A stretch of DNA of 64,000 nt from Bacteroidota bacterium (GTDB lineage: Bacteria; Bacteroidota; Bacteroidia; B-17B0; Aurantibacillaceae), in assembly GCA_019638705.1 (NCBI GenBank), contig JAHBTI010000008.1:44682-108681 (forward strand), in the 5' to 3' direction. Shown one piece after another: positions 1 to 9,090 of the stretch. A program made the position numbers and the translations under genes. Every line of letters begins with the position of its first letter. The stretch's first letter is position 1. The notes under the pieces were generated by a model that saw only the letters and a list, made by a program, of their open reading frames with translations, was not told the origin of the DNA and did not search any database.

Positions 1-892
1 TTAAATCGTTTTTATGTTCCAATGGCAGAAAAGAATTGTCTATCCACCAATTTAATTTATCCAAACTGTAAATAAATAAATTGTAACAATTCTGAATTTG
101 CTTTTCAGTCAATTGTAAATTTAAACCTAACACATCAAAGTCTTTTTTTGAGAGTTTATTTCTCTTTCCATTTAGATTCAAGCCCATTTGCTCTGTTTCG
201 TTTTTTATAACAAGGTGTGTGCTTACCAAGTCGTATGCCGGGCTTAGGCAAAATGCTCCGTCTTTTTTTTCCACCATAGAAAAATTTTTTAAATGCATAT
301 CGGCATTGCCTGTAATAAAGCTAAATAAAATCAATTGAAAATAATGTAACACATCTAATCCTGATTGTGTTGAATAGTGTTTGATTGCTTTACCAGCCTT
401 TTCGTAGCTGCCTCTGTATTTATGCTCTGTGAGCGTTTCTGTAAGTTGGCACAAGTCTTCGCAGGCAATTTTGTTTGTATTATTTCTGTCAAACCTCTTT
501 GTAATGTATGCAAGTTTTCCGCTTTTTAATTTTACCAAACTATGTGTTGCTGCTTCAATTCCTAATTCGCTTGCAAGGTGCATACACAGGTCTTCATTTT
601 CAGGCAAGAATAAATATGTTTCGCTTTGAGGCTTTATTATATAGTTGCTCTTATCATCAACAATTGTAAATCGGATATTTTTTTTTGTTTTTTCCAACCA
701 CAAACTTAGTTTTGGCTGAACACCGGTAATAGCTTGGTTTGCACCAACAATTTGCTTTGCATAATCACTTATTTTTTTTTCGTCTATATCCAATTCGGGC
801 ATTTGTTTTAAGCCAAAAACATTAGCTATACACTTTAAGTGGCAGTCGGTTTCTTGTGGTGGTAAGGGTTTATAGCAAATTAAGCAGTTCAT
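1..892 (-). CDS. hipT: HipT/HipA-type Ser/Thr kinase toxin, 3' end outside window
   Basis: This frame opens with ATG at 892 and runs off the window edge without a stop. It starts with a zinc-ribbon-like pair (C3/C6 and C17/C21), as is common in Bacteroidetes HipA proteins. Next come a glycine-rich loop (AITGVQPKLSL, about residues 54-64), the ATP-lysine motif IIKP, and the kinase motifs GNADMHLKN and LSPAYDLV. It lacks the HipA N-subdomain, which is encoded separately just upstream, as in the tripartite HipBST systems where HipT is the toxic kinase. HipT of E. coli O127 autophosphorylates two serines in this loop; here the matching positions read A-I-T. The start overlaps the hipS stop as ATGA, indicating translational coupling. 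Confidence 0.88.
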   Translation of the reverse strand, partial: MNCLICYKPLPPQETDCHLKCIANVFGLKQMPELDIDEKKISDYAKQIVGANQAITGVQPKLSLWLEKTKKNIRFTIVDDKSNYIIKPQSETYLFLPENEDLCMHLASELGIEAATHSLVKLKSGKLAYITKRFDRNNTNKIACEDLCQLTETLTEHKYRGSYEKAGKAIKHYSTQSGLDVLHYFQLILFSFITGNADMHLKNFSMVEKKDGAFCLSPAYDLVSTHLVIKNETEQMGLNLNGKRNKLSKKDFDVLGLNLQLTEKQIQNCYNLFIYSLDKLNWWIDNSFLPLEHKNDL

Positions 893-1221
893 TCTTTTTT
901 ATTTTGAATAATAGATATATCTCCTATGCAATCTTTACACAGTGTTAGCAAAAGGCTCATTCTGTCTCGTGGATTGAGTTTCCAATTTTCAACGGCTATT
1001 TGTAACAACCAGCCTTCGGGGATTAGTCCGTCAAAAAACGGCAACATTTTCTCATCGGTAAATACTTCCGAACGTACCGGCAAGGTTTTGCTTACCTCTC
1101 CGTAAATGGGATTAAGCAAATAGTCTTTATCATATTGAAAAGAATAGCCGTTTTCATCTTCCCATATCAGCCCTGCCAATTTATCTTTTTTATAAACTAA
1201 TCCTTGTTTCATAACAAACAT
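889..1221 (-). CDS. hipS: HipS-like protein (HipA N-terminal subdomain)
   Basis: This is a 110-residue protein equal to the 'couple_hipA' N-terminal subdomain of HipA (VRSEVFTDEKMLPFFDGLIPEGWLL region, then a CIGDISI end). In HipBST loci this fragment is a separate gene and acts as the antitoxin of the shorter HipT kinase. Its stop overlaps the hipT ATG by 4 bp and it starts 3 bp after the hipB stop, so the three genes form one operon. A second in-frame ATG lies at 1212. Function by homology only. Confidence 0.85.
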   Translation of the reverse strand: MFVMKQGLVYKKDKLAGLIWEDENGYSFQYDKDYLLNPIYGEVSKTLPVRSEVFTDEKMLPFFDGLIPEGWLLQIAVENWKLNPRDRMSLLLTLCKDCIGDISIIQNKKE

Positions 1222-1224
1222 ACG

Positions 1225-1656
1225 CTATTGATTTTCTATGGATATTATATCAGAATGAGTAATTGTTTCGGTTAGTTTATCATCGGGTTTTCGTTGATAT
1301 TGTATCGCATTGTTGTTTGGAACAAATTTCCAAGCAACAATTTTGTTTTCTTTTTTATCAATCATTTCTTCTATGATAATTCCATATTTAATTCTCTTGT
1401 CGGATAATGTAATTTTTACACCTTTATTAAAATAATTCCAATAAATGTCATAAGGGTCAAGTAGTTGTTTATTGGGGATTAGCTTAAAGCCAAACAAATG
1501 AAGCACTTGTTCAACTTTGTTTAATTGTAAAGTTTTCTTACCTTGTTCTAACTCACGGATAAAACGAACGCCCACACCTGCTTTTGTGGCAAGTTCTTCT
1601 TGAGTAATACCAAGTTTTTTTCTTTGAAACCGGACAAATGACGAAAAACTATTCAT
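1225..1656 (-). CDS. hipB: HipB-like XRE-family DNA-binding protein
   Basis: A 143-residue protein with an N-terminal Cro/C1-type helix-turn-helix (about residues 5-55: RKKLGITQEELATKAGVG, then FIRELEQGKKT), as in the y4mF/HipB regulators. A C-terminal extension of roughly 70 residues is not part of the HTH and is longer than in classical HipB. First gene of the hipBST operon. Three copies of a CGGGTA motif upstream are likely autoregulatory operators. Confidence 0.85.
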   Translation of the reverse strand: MNSFSSFVRFQRKKLGITQEELATKAGVGVRFIRELEQGKKTLQLNKVEQVLHLFGFKLIPNKQLLDPYDIYWNYFNKGVKITLSDKRIKYGIIIEEMIDKKENKIVAWKFVPNNNAIQYQRKPDDKLTETITHSDIISIENQ

Positions 1657-1670
1657 TTTTATTATACCTT

Positions 1671-1760
1671 TACGGGTACAAATATAGGTAGAAATTAAAT
1701 AAACAAACCGTTCGGGTATAAATTTTTTATAAAATTACAATTTCGTCCTTTTCGGGTATA
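1671..1760 (-). promoter_or_regulatory. Candidate HipB operators, three repeats spaced exactly 40 bp
   Basis: The 10-mers at 1671-1680 (tacgggtaca), 1711-1720 and 1751-1760 (both ttcgggtata) start exactly 40 bp apart, close to four helical turns, all in the same orientation. Each has an imperfect inverted partner to its left (TACC, AACC, GTCC), giving a short dyad around 5 bp. They occupy the region immediately upstream of hipB. Known HipB proteins bind TATCC-type dyads, so these are probable autoregulatory sites. Confidence 0.6.
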
Positions 1761-1831
1761 ATATTTAGATTTTGAAGGATACGCCCTCATTCTTCGGGCT
1801 ACTCGAAGTAACAGGGGGATTTTAGACAACT
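1761..1831. repeat. Dispersed palindromic (REP-like) element between hipBST and nadB
   Basis: On the minus strand the segment reads CCCTGTTACTTCGAGTAGC followed by CCGAAGAATGAGGGCGTATCC. It belongs to the same dispersed family as the elements at 20620, 33215 and 34177 (GTnA...GAG...GAAG). GCCC/CGGGC arms can form a small hairpin. It lies directly after the nadB stop and could act as a transcript end. No gene is seen here. Confidence 0.45.
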
Positions 1832-3364
1832 TTATTGAATAAGGCAAGCCTGCTTAACAAAAGTTCCTGCGCTGTTTTTTCTTTGCAGAGAATGTTCTAT
1901 AATAAGCCGTGCGGTTTCAGTCATGTTTTTTAATTCGAAAAATTCTTTGGTGATGTTATGCGTTTGCGCAATATGTTCTAATTCTTTTTGCAGCCGAACA
2001 ACATTTTTTTTGGCATGGTGCAATTCATCGTCATTACGTACAATACCCGCATAACGCAACATAAGAGCTTGCAGTTCTTTTTTTTGTTTCAAAATAAAAT
2101 CAGAACTGATGTGTTGTGTATTGATTTTGTAAGCACTCAGATTTTTGGGGAATTTTGTTTGATGTGAACGGGCTGCTGCCAGATAGTTGTAAATTCTGTG
2201 TGAGTAAACCAAGGCTTCTAAAAGCGAGTTGGAAGCAAGCCTGTTTGCGCCGTGCAGCCCTGTTCTGGAACATTCTCCGCAAGCAAACAAATGTTTCACC
2301 GAAGTTTCTCCGTTTATATTTACCGAAATGCCGCCGCACACATAATGCTGCGCAGGCACTACGGGAATTTTGTCTTTTGCCGCATCAATGCCCACGCTTT
2401 TGCACCGCTCATAAATCATCGGGAAATGATGTTTGAATGTTTTTATATCCAAATGCGTGCAATCCATAAACACACACGGCTCTCCCGATTTTTTCAGTTC
2501 CATATCAATGCTTTGCGACACAATATCGCGCGGAGCTAAATCGCCTCTTGCATCGTATTTCAGCATAAAACGCTCTCCGCTTTTGGTTTGCAAACAAGCT
2601 CCAAAGCCGCGCACCGCTTCGGATATAAGAAATGCTGCCGTTATTCCGTTTTCATACAAGGTGGTGGGGTGAAACTGTATAAACTCCATATCCCGAATAA
2701 ACGCGCCGGCTCTGCTGCCCATGGCAATGCCATCTCCCGTTGCCACAGGCGGATTGGTGGTGTGTCCGTAAACCTGCCCGATGCCACCCGTTGCCAATAT
2801 GGTAAAGTCGGAAACAAAAGGCTGTATATCTTCCGTTTTTTCATTTAACACATAAGCCCCATAGCAGCGGTTATTGCGCACAATTAAATCAAGCGCAAAA
2901 TGATACTCTAATACGCAAATATTTTCTTTGCGTTTTGCCTGTGCCAGTATTGCCTGTTCTATTTCCTTTCCCGTTTGGTCTTTATGATGCACTATGCGGT
3001 GTGCCGAATGTCCGCCTTCTTTGCCCAAATGCAAATTTCCTTGTGTGTTCCTGTCAAATGCCGCGCCCCACTGTATCAGCTCGTTCAGCCGTTCGGGTGC
3101 GTTTTTCACCACCATGTCCACTACTTCTTTGTCGCACAAGCCACCACCGCAAATAAGCGTGTCTTCTATGTGTTTTTCAAATGAATCTTTGAAGAAATTG
3201 GTTACAACGGCAATGCCGCCCTGTGCATACTTGGTATTGGATTCTTCTTCGTTGGATTTGGTTACAAGTGTTATGTTCCTGTCCGGAAATTTTTCCGACA
3301 GTTTTATGGCTAAGCTAAGCCCCGCCACTCCCGAGCCGATTATCAGATAATTACTTGTTTTCAT
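1832..3364 (-). CDS. nadB: L-aspartate oxidase
   Basis: Oxidises L-aspartate to iminoaspartate, the first step of de novo NAD synthesis, with FAD. The protein has 510 residues, normal for the family. The Rossmann FAD motif GSGVAG lies at residues 10-15, the succinate-dehydrogenase-type FIQFHPT at 228-234, then the SEAVRG and [12 protein letters not shown] motifs. The gene overlaps nadA by 4 bp (ATGA), so it is translationally coupled to the enzyme that consumes its unstable product. Start ATG at 3364. Confidence 0.97.
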   Translation of the reverse strand: MKTSNYLIIGSGVAGLSLAIKLSEKFPDRNITLVTKSNEEESNTKYAQGGIAVVTNFFKDSFEKHIEDTLICGGGLCDKEVVDMVVKNAPERLNELIQWGAAFDRNTQGNLHLGKEGGHSAHRIVHHKDQTGKEIEQAILAQAKRKENICVLEYHFALDLIVRNNRCYGAYVLNEKTEDIQPFVSDFTILATGGIGQVYGHTTNPPVATGDGIAMGSRAGAFIRDMEFIQFHPTTLYENGITAAFLISEAVRGFGACLQTKSGERFMLKYDARGDLAPRDIVSQSIDMELKKSGEPCVFMDCTHLDIKTFKHHFPMIYERCKSVGIDAAKDKIPVVPAQHYVCGGISVNINGETSVKHLFACGECSRTGLHGANRLASNSLLEALVYSHRIYNYLAAARSHQTKFPKNLSAYKINTQHISSDFILKQKKELQALMLRYAGIVRNDDELHHAKKNVVRLQKELEHIAQTHNITKEFFELKNMTETARLIIEHSLQRKNSAGTFVKQACLIQ

Positions 3365-4290
3365 TCAGATAATTGCAACATTCTTTCAATGGGTCGCAGT
3401 GCTTTCTGCCTGATGTCTTCGGCAACAGTAATTTCGGGGCTTTCGTGAAGCAGGCAATCATATACTTTTTGCAGCGTGTTCATTTTCATGTAAGGACATT
3501 CGCTGCAAGCGCAGGTATTATTCTCATAAGCGGGTGCAGGAATAAGTGTTTTTTCGGGAACTTCCTGCTGCATTTTGTACAAAATGCCTGCTTCGGTGGC
3601 TACAATAAACGTTTGAGCGGGACTTGTTTTTACATATTGTATCATGCCTGCCGTAGAGCCAATGTAATCTGCCGTTTCCAAAACAGAAGTTTCCGATTCG
3701 GGGTGAGCTATAATTTGGGCATCGGGATTTTTTTTGTGTAAAGCCTCAAGTTTTTCCAAAGAAAATGCTTCGTGTACGATGCAAGAACCGTCCCACAACA
3801 GCATATTGCGCCCCGTTTTGCGGTTAATGTAATTGCCAAGATTTCTGTCGGGAGCAAAAATAACAGGCTTGTGTTTAGGAACGGACTCTACTATTTTTAC
3901 GGCATTGGACGAGGTGCAGACAATATCGCTCAGTGCTTTAATATGCGCCGAACAATTTACATAAGTAATAACAGTATGTTCGGGGTGCGCCTCCACAAAT
4001 GTTTTAAAAAGAGCGGGCGGACAGGATTCTGCCAACGAGCAGCCAGCCTCCAAATCGGGGAGCAGCACTTTTTTGGAAGGGTTTAAAATTTTTGCCGTTT
4101 CTGCCATAAAATGCACTCCTGCAAACAGAATAATATCTGCACTGGTGCTTGCCGCCTGTTGCGACAAACCCAAGCTGTCGCCTACATAATCGGCAATATC
4201 CTGAATAGCGGGTTCCTGATAATAATGCGCCAGCAGCACCGCATTTTTTTCTTTTTTCAGTTTCAGTATGTTTTCTTTCAAATTACTCAT
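3361..4290 (-). CDS. nadA: Quinolinate synthase A
   Basis: Condenses iminoaspartate with dihydroxyacetone phosphate to give quinolinate, using a [4Fe-4S] cluster. The 309-residue length and spaced cysteines match the short three-domain NadA type: C84 and C170, plus a C-x-C-x2-C group at 260-265 that supplies the third ligand. The start AHYYQ motif is conserved. It is the first gene of the nadA-nadB pair. nadC is not in the window. Confidence 0.97.
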   Translation of the reverse strand: MSNLKENILKLKKEKNAVLLAHYYQEPAIQDIADYVGDSLGLSQQAASTSADIILFAGVHFMAETAKILNPSKKVLLPDLEAGCSLAESCPPALFKTFVEAHPEHTVITYVNCSAHIKALSDIVCTSSNAVKIVESVPKHKPVIFAPDRNLGNYINRKTGRNMLLWDGSCIVHEAFSLEKLEALHKKNPDAQIIAHPESETSVLETADYIGSTAGMIQYVKTSPAQTFIVATEAGILYKMQQEVPEKTLIPAPAYENNTCACSECPYMKMNTLQKVYDCLLHESPEITVAEDIRQKALRPIERMLQLSE

Positions 4291-4486
4291 AACACATCAT
4301 TGCTAACGCCTGCAAAGTAAGGCATAATGCATTTTTGTATTTATGACTTAAATCATGTTTTGGTAAAAAAACCGGTTAAATTTTATGCGTTTTGTTATGC
4401 GCCGGCGTTTCCGTAAAACAACATAAGGCGTTATCAAATCTGTGCCGGTAGTGTGCCAATAAATTTCTACATTTGCGCGCCCGATT
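4291..4486. promoter_or_regulatory. Divergent promoter region of nadA and the polysaccharide locus
   Basis: No gene is seen. TACATTTG at 4468-4475 matches the Bacteroidetes -7 element TAnnTTTG and ends 11 bp before the wzm ATG at 4487, implying a very short leader. On the minus strand a weaker TTACTTTG lies about 20 bp upstream of the nadA ATG. No riboswitch-like structure was recognised. Confidence 0.5.
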
Positions 4487-5305
4487 ATGGAATTTGAAAT
4501 AAAACCACAAAGTCGCTTTAGTCTTGGACTGCAAGAACTCTGGACTTACAGAGAGTTGTTTTATTTTTTTACCCTGCGCGACATTAAAGTAAAATACAAA
4601 CAAACTGCGCTCGGAGTTTTGTGGGCAATTTTTCAACCAGCCATTATGACCTTGTTGTTTACGCTTGGTTTCGGGAAAATGATTTCGGCAAATTCCGAAT
4701 TACAAATTCCTTATCCTGTATTTGCCTTGAGCGGATTTTTATTGTGGAACATTTTTTCAAGCGGCTTGTCAAATGCGGGAAACAGCATGGTGAACAACGC
4801 CAACATCATTAAAAAAATTTATTTTCCGCGCTTGATAATTCCTGTTTCTTCCGTTTTAGTTTCGGTGGTTGATTTTTGTATGGCGTTTTTGGTGTTTATT
4901 CCCGTGTTGTTGTATTATCATTGCTCGCTTAATTTTTCGGCAATTATTTTTATTCCGTTGAGCGTAATTTTAGCGGCTATGGCAACATTTGGCTTGGGAA
5001 CTTTTTTAGCAGCAGTAAATGTAAAGTACCGCGATTTCAGATATATTTTACCGTTTTTTATTCAGGCACTTTTATTTGCCACGCCTGTTATTTATCCCAT
5101 TGAAATAAACAGCAACAAACTGTTTCAACTTATTTTGCAATTCAATCCCATGAATGCTCCCATTGCTTTGTTCAGAGCAGGAATTAGCGGTTATGAATTT
5201 TCATTTGCCTCAATTGTGAGCAGTGTAATCGTATCGTTCATTTTATTTGCAACAGGCATAATTTATTTCAGAAAAACCGAAAGTTATTTTGCAGATTTAG
5301 CGTAA
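4487..5305 (+). CDS. ABC-2 type polysaccharide exporter permease (Wzm-like)
   Basis: A 272-residue integral membrane protein with about six hydrophobic segments and the ABC-2 permease signature region (LRDIKVKYKQTALGVLWA, early cytoplasmic amphipathic part). With the ATPase encoded at 6135 it should export a completed, lipid-linked O-antigen or capsule-like glycan through the inner membrane. It is the first gene of the polysaccharide locus. Its stop overlaps the next start as TAATG. Between it and its ATPase lies an unrelated gene. Confidence 0.92.
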   Translation: MEFEIKPQSRFSLGLQELWTYRELFYFFTLRDIKVKYKQTALGVLWAIFQPAIMTLLFTLGFGKMISANSELQIPYPVFALSGFLLWNIFSSGLSNAGNSMVNNANIIKKIYFPRLIIPVSSVLVSVVDFCMAFLVFIPVLLYYHCSLNFSAIIFIPLSVILAAMATFGLGTFLAAVNVKYRDFRYILPFFIQALLFATPVIYPIEINSNKLFQLILQFNPMNAPIALFRAGISGYEFSFASIVSSVIVSFILFATGIIYFRKTESYFADLA

Positions 5306-6138
5306 TGGAACAGGGAGAATTAATCATATATCAGCCTGAAAAAAATAAAAATTTTCAAATTGAAGTGCGGTTTGAAGATGAAACGGTTTGGCTTAATCGG
5401 CAACAATTGGCAGAATTATTTGACAGAGATATAAAAACGATTGGGAAGCATATTAACAATGCGCTAAACGAAGAATTAAAAAATATTTCAGTTGTCGCAA
5501 AATTTGCGACAACTGCCTCTGACGGAAAAACGTATCAGATAGAGCATTATAATTTAGATATGATTTTATCGATTGGTTATCGGGTTAAATCTGATAGAGG
5601 CATTCAATTCCGTATTTGGGCAAACAAAATATTGAAAGAATATTTGCTGAAAGGTTATGCCGTACATCAACGTATAGAACGCATTGAAAACAAAGTATTG
5701 CAACACGACAAACAATTTGATTTGTTACTTAAAACGCCATTACCAACCAATGAAGGAATTTTTTACGAAGGGCAAATATATGATGCGTGGGATTTTGTTT
5801 CGCGCATTATAAAAACGGCTAAAACAAACATTGTGTTAATTGATAATTATGTTGATGATACTGTTCTCACGCTATTATCAAAACGCAAAAAAGGCATCAA
5901 AGCAATTATTTATTCAAAGAAACTATCTAAACAGTTTTTGTTGGATTTGGATAAACACAATCAGCAATACGAAAAAGTTGAATGTTTTGAGTTTTCAAAA
6001 TCACATGACCGTTTTTTGATTATTGACCAACAAACCGTTTACCACATTGGCGCATCTCTAAAAAATTTGGGGAAAAGTTGGTTTGCATTTTCCAAAATTA
6101 ATTTAGACACAAAAGAACTTGTAAAGAAATTGAATTGA
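5305..6138 (+). CDS. RhuM-like DNA-binding protein with PLD-like C-terminal domain
   Basis: A 277-residue two-domain protein. Residues about 20-120 resemble the RhuM/phage-antirepressor type domain (ETVWLNRQQLAELFDRD). Residues about 150-277 resemble the phospholipase-D/nuclease fold, with H234-x-R-x4-D241 in place of HxK-x4-D and a following GASLKNLGKSWF stretch typical of this family. It sits between the permease and ATPase of a single exporter, with a TAATG junction on one side and TTGA on the other. It looks like an accessory gene captured in the operon without breaking coupling. Function unknown; no role in export is evident. Confidence 0.8.
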   Translation: MEQGELIIYQPEKNKNFQIEVRFEDETVWLNRQQLAELFDRDIKTIGKHINNALNEELKNISVVAKFATTASDGKTYQIEHYNLDMILSIGYRVKSDRGIQFRIWANKILKEYLLKGYAVHQRIERIENKVLQHDKQFDLLLKTPLPTNEGIFYEGQIYDAWDFVSRIIKTAKTNIVLIDNYVDDTVLTLLSKRKKGIKAIIYSKKLSKQFLLDLDKHNQQYEKVECFEFSKSHDRFLIIDQQTVYHIGASLKNLGKSWFAFSKINLDTKELVKKLN

Positions 6139-7331
6139 AACCCATTTTAGAAATACAAAACATCAGCAAAAAATTTCGGATTAATCACGAACAGCAACCT
6201 TATTTGAGTTTAAGAGATGCGGTTGTAAATTTCTTCTCCTCCCCTTTGGGGAGGTCGGGAGGGGCTGAAGACTTTTGGGCTTTGCGCGATATTTCCTTTA
6301 ATGTGAATGCAGGCGACACGCTTGGTATTATCGGTAAAAACGGTGCAGGCAAATCAACACTCTTAAAAATACTTTCAAAAATTACGCCGCCCACAAGCGG
6401 AAAAATTATTTCACGCGGAAGAATTGCAAGCTTGTTGGAAGTAGGAACAGGCTTTCACCCCGAACTGAGCGGAAGAGAAAACGTGTTTATGAACGGCTCT
6501 ATTTTGGGAATGCGCAGAAGTGAAATTCAAAAAAACTTTGATGCCATTGTAGATTTTGCGGGCGTAGAAAAATTTATTGATACACCGCTAAAACATTACA
6601 GCAGCGGAATGCAACTGCGTTTGGCGTTTGCCGTTGCCGCATTTTTAGAAAACGAAATTTTAATTATTGACGAAGTGCTTGCCGTGGGCGATGCCGAGTT
6701 TCAAAAAAAGTGCATGGGCAAAATGGAAGACGTAAGCAAAAGCGGAAGAACCATTTTGTTTGTGAGCCATAATATGGGCGCAATTTCTTCGCTTTGCAAA
6801 ACAAGTGTAATGCTCAAACAAGGACAAATTTTCTTTTCGGGAAATACGCAAAATACCATTGATGTTTATTTGAATGAAGGCGCAAACTCGGAACAATATT
6901 TCGGCAAAACGGTAAAAGATATTTTTGTGAAATCCGTTAAGCCCGTTAATTCAAATAGAGAAGCGACTAATGAATTTGACACGTCGAAAAAAATAACTTT
7001 GTTGATAGAAATTGAAGCGAAAGAACTGAACAAAAATTTTCAGTTAGGTGTTGCCATGTTAGACAGCTACAAAAACAAAATATTTACCAATCATTACAAA
7101 ACAGAAAACAACTTGCGGAAAAATTTTACCGTTTCGTATGAAATTCCTGAAAACACGATATGTGCGGGCAGATATTCGTTTGATGTTGCTTTGTTTATTC
7201 CCAACAACACTTTGTTTGATTATATAAACGATGTGTGCGGAATTACGGTTTTGGACAGCGGAACGGAAATGTATCAGCACGAAAATTACGGACACGTTTT
7301 TATTAAATGCAAGTGGAATGAACTTAATTGA
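6135..7331 (+). CDS. ABC-2 polysaccharide exporter ATPase with carbohydrate-binding domain (Wzt-like)
   Basis: Energises export by the Wzm-like permease. The TTG start overlaps the previous stop by 4 bp; the N-terminus (PILEIQNISKKF) fits the family. Walker A is GKNGAGKST (67-75), then the SSGMQLRL signature and Walker B ILIIDEVLAVGD. Residues about 265-398 form a C-terminal beta-sandwich of Wzt-C type that reads the glycan end. Residues 35-44 are encoded by an in-frame palindromic repeat (6236-6270) where relatives carry a charged linker, so the repeat is tolerated within a functional gene. Confidence 0.93.
   Translation: MKPILEIQNISKKFRINHEQQPYLSLRDAVVNFFSSPLGRSGGAEDFWALRDISFNVNAGDTLGIIGKNGAGKSTLLKILSKITPPTSGKIISRGRIASLLEVGTGFHPELSGRENVFMNGSILGMRRSEIQKNFDAIVDFAGVEKFIDTPLKHYSSGMQLRLAFAVAAFLENEILIIDEVLAVGDAEFQKKCMGKMEDVSKSGRTILFVSHNMGAISSLCKTSVMLKQGQIFFSGNTQNTIDVYLNEGANSEQYFGKTVKDIFVKSVKPVNSNREATNEFDTSKKITLLIEIEAKELNKNFQLGVAMLDSYKNKIFTNHYKTENNLRKNFTVSYEIPENTICAGRYSFDVALFIPNNTLFDYINDVCGITVLDSGTEMYQHENYGHVFIKCKWNELN
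6236..6270 (+). repeat. Palindromic repeat inserted in-frame within the Wzt-like gene
   Basis: The segment consists of CTCCTCCCCTTTGGGGAGG then TCGGGAGGGGCTGAAG: a CTCCCC-TTT-GGGGAG hairpin plus a trailing GGGAGGGGCT. Its reverse complement has the same plan (AGCCCC...CCCC-AAA-GGGG) as the intergenic repeat at 42434-42464. It encodes S-S-P-L-G-R-S-G-G-A, a composition unlike the flanking protein. Confidence 0.65.
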
Positions 7332-7959
7332 AAAAATAACATTGAATTTCCGTGCGCTGAAAAGACTTGTGTGGAAAGAAAGAGAGCGAATGTTCCTTGA
7401 AAAAGAACAGCATTCAAAAAAGTTCATGACCTTTAAAAATGTTGAACTTGTAAACAGTTATGTTGGTAAGTACAGTTATGTTGCAAACAATTCCATTATT
7501 CATAATTGCGAAATAGGAAAATTTTGTTCCATAGGTCCAAATGTTGTGATTGGTTACGGCGAACACCCTTTGTCCTTTATAAGCACTTCGCCTGTTTTTT
7601 ACGAAAATCCAAATATGTTTGGCGAAGACGTATATTCTCCAAATTCTTTTAACGGAAAACAGAAAGTTATAATAGAAAACGATGTTTGGATAGGCGCGAA
7701 TGTTTACATTAAAAACGGCGTAACTGTTGGAAACGGAGCGGTTATTGGCTCAGGAGCGGTAGTAACAAAATCTGTTCCACCCTATGCTGTTGTAATTGGT
7801 GTTCCCGCAAAAATATTCAAATACAGGTTTAGTGAAGAAGAAATAAAAAAACTCTTGGAAATAAAATGGTGGAATTGGGATATTGATAAAATAAAAAAAC
7901 ACAAAAATTATTTTACAAAAACGAAACTGAACGATTTTTTTAACAACATAAGCAAGTAA
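7318..7959 (+). CDS. Hexapeptide-repeat acetyltransferase (LbH/XAT-like)
   Basis: A left-handed beta-helix acyltransferase of about 213 residues, with repeating [IV]-G-x4 hexapeptides (IGKFCSIGPNVVIG; later VWIGANVYIKNGVTVG and NGAVIGSGAVV) and the closing VPPYAVVIGVPAK typical of CatB/sugar acetyltransferases. I chose ATG at 7318 because it starts a plausible N-terminus (MNLIEK) and overlaps the wzt end by only 14 bp; the frame is open further upstream to 7231. It probably O-acetylates a sugar of the exported glycan. Confidence 0.87.
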   Translation: MNLIEKITLNFRALKRLVWKERERMFLEKEQHSKKFMTFKNVELVNSYVGKYSYVANNSIIHNCEIGKFCSIGPNVVIGYGEHPLSFISTSPVFYENPNMFGEDVYSPNSFNGKQKVIIENDVWIGANVYIKNGVTVGNGAVIGSGAVVTKSVPPYAVVIGVPAKIFKYRFSEEEIKKLLEIKWWNWDIDKIKKHKNYFTKTKLNDFFNNISK

Positions 7960-9087
7960 TTGAGAGAAAAAATAAAAATACTTTTCTTCACGCCTTACGC
8001 GGGGCGCACGGGTTCTGAAATGGTGTTGATGAATTTCATCAAACACTTGGATAAAGAAAAATTTGATGTGCGCTTGTTTGCCATGCAAAACGGAGAGCTG
8101 TTGCCTGAACTGCAAACCACAATTAAAACATACTACGACGACAGCAATGATAATTTGCAGAAAAGAATTTTGAATAAAATAAAAACAAAATTTGGCTTTC
8201 GTTCACGACTTGAAAAACGTGTGCTTTCTATTCACAAAAAATTTCAGCCCGATGTTTGGTATTTGAACACGATTGCGCTAAACTCCGTTTTAAACATTGC
8301 TTTGAAACACAAGATAAAATTCGCAGTTCACTTTCACGAGTTGCTGTCACAATACGCTATTTTAAGTTCCGGTGATTTAAATAATTTTGTTTCAAAATCA
8401 GAATTTACGGTGGGCTGTTCTGAGACTGTTTGTGAGAACTTGCGCGTGTTGGGTGCAAAAAATATTTTCAAGCAGTACGAATGTATTGACACGAGTGTTA
8501 TAGATGAACAATTAAAAAATACTCCTTCGTATAAAAATAAATTGCCTTTAAAAAATGAAGAAACAATCATTGTTGCAATGTCCGGTCAACGCATTGAAAG
8601 AAAAGGTTTTGACATTTTTGTAAAAACAGCACAACTGTTGAAAAATGAAAACATACATTTTTTGTGGCTCGGCGCAACTAAACACAGCGGTTACGAATTT
8701 TTTGTGGAGCAATACGTTAAAATAAATCAACTGAATAATGTTTCTGTTCTTTATCCGCGCAAAGAAGAATATTATCATTACTTAAACGTGATTGATATTT
8801 TTTTTCTGAGTTCAACCGAAGACCCATTTCCTTTGGTGATGCTGGAAGCGGCGTATTTAAACAAATTTATTGTTTCATTTAATTCGGGTGGCGTAAGCGA
8901 ATTTTTGCAAAAAGAAAAAGGTGTAATCATTGAAAATATTGGCGCGGAACAGGCAAGTAGAACTATCAAAGAAGTGATAAGCAAAAAAAATTTTGCATTG
9001 TCGCCGAGAACAAACGAGTTTGAATTTTCCGCAAAAAAACAAGCGGTCAAAATGGAAAGCATTTTAAAAAATCAGTTTAAATTGTAA
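7960..9087 (+). CDS. Glycosyltransferase family 4
   Basis: A 375-residue GT-B fold transferase: N-terminal ILFFTPYAGRTGSEMVLMNF, and a C-terminal donor half with a SGQRIERKGFDIF segment and the EDPFPLVMLEA nucleotide-sugar motif (EX7E type). The start is TTG directly after the preceding stop. It is likely one of the assembly enzymes of the surface glycan; donor and acceptor are unknown. Confidence 0.88.
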   Translation: MREKIKILFFTPYAGRTGSEMVLMNFIKHLDKEKFDVRLFAMQNGELLPELQTTIKTYYDDSNDNLQKRILNKIKTKFGFRSRLEKRVLSIHKKFQPDVWYLNTIALNSVLNIALKHKIKFAVHFHELLSQYAILSSGDLNNFVSKSEFTVGCSETVCENLRVLGAKNIFKQYECIDTSVIDEQLKNTPSYKNKLPLKNEETIIVAMSGQRIERKGFDIFVKTAQLLKNENIHFLWLGATKHSGYEFFVEQYVKINQLNNVSVLYPRKEEYYHYLNVIDIFFLSSTEDPFPLVMLEAAYLNKFIVSFNSGGVSEFLQKEKGVIIENIGAEQASRTIKEVISKKNFALSPRTNEFEFSAKKQAVKMESILKNQFKL

Positions 9088-9090
9088 GCA

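Noticed and set aside
2155..3350. Plus-strand open frames opposite nadB
   Set aside because: They are antisense shadows of a complete, well-conserved gene.
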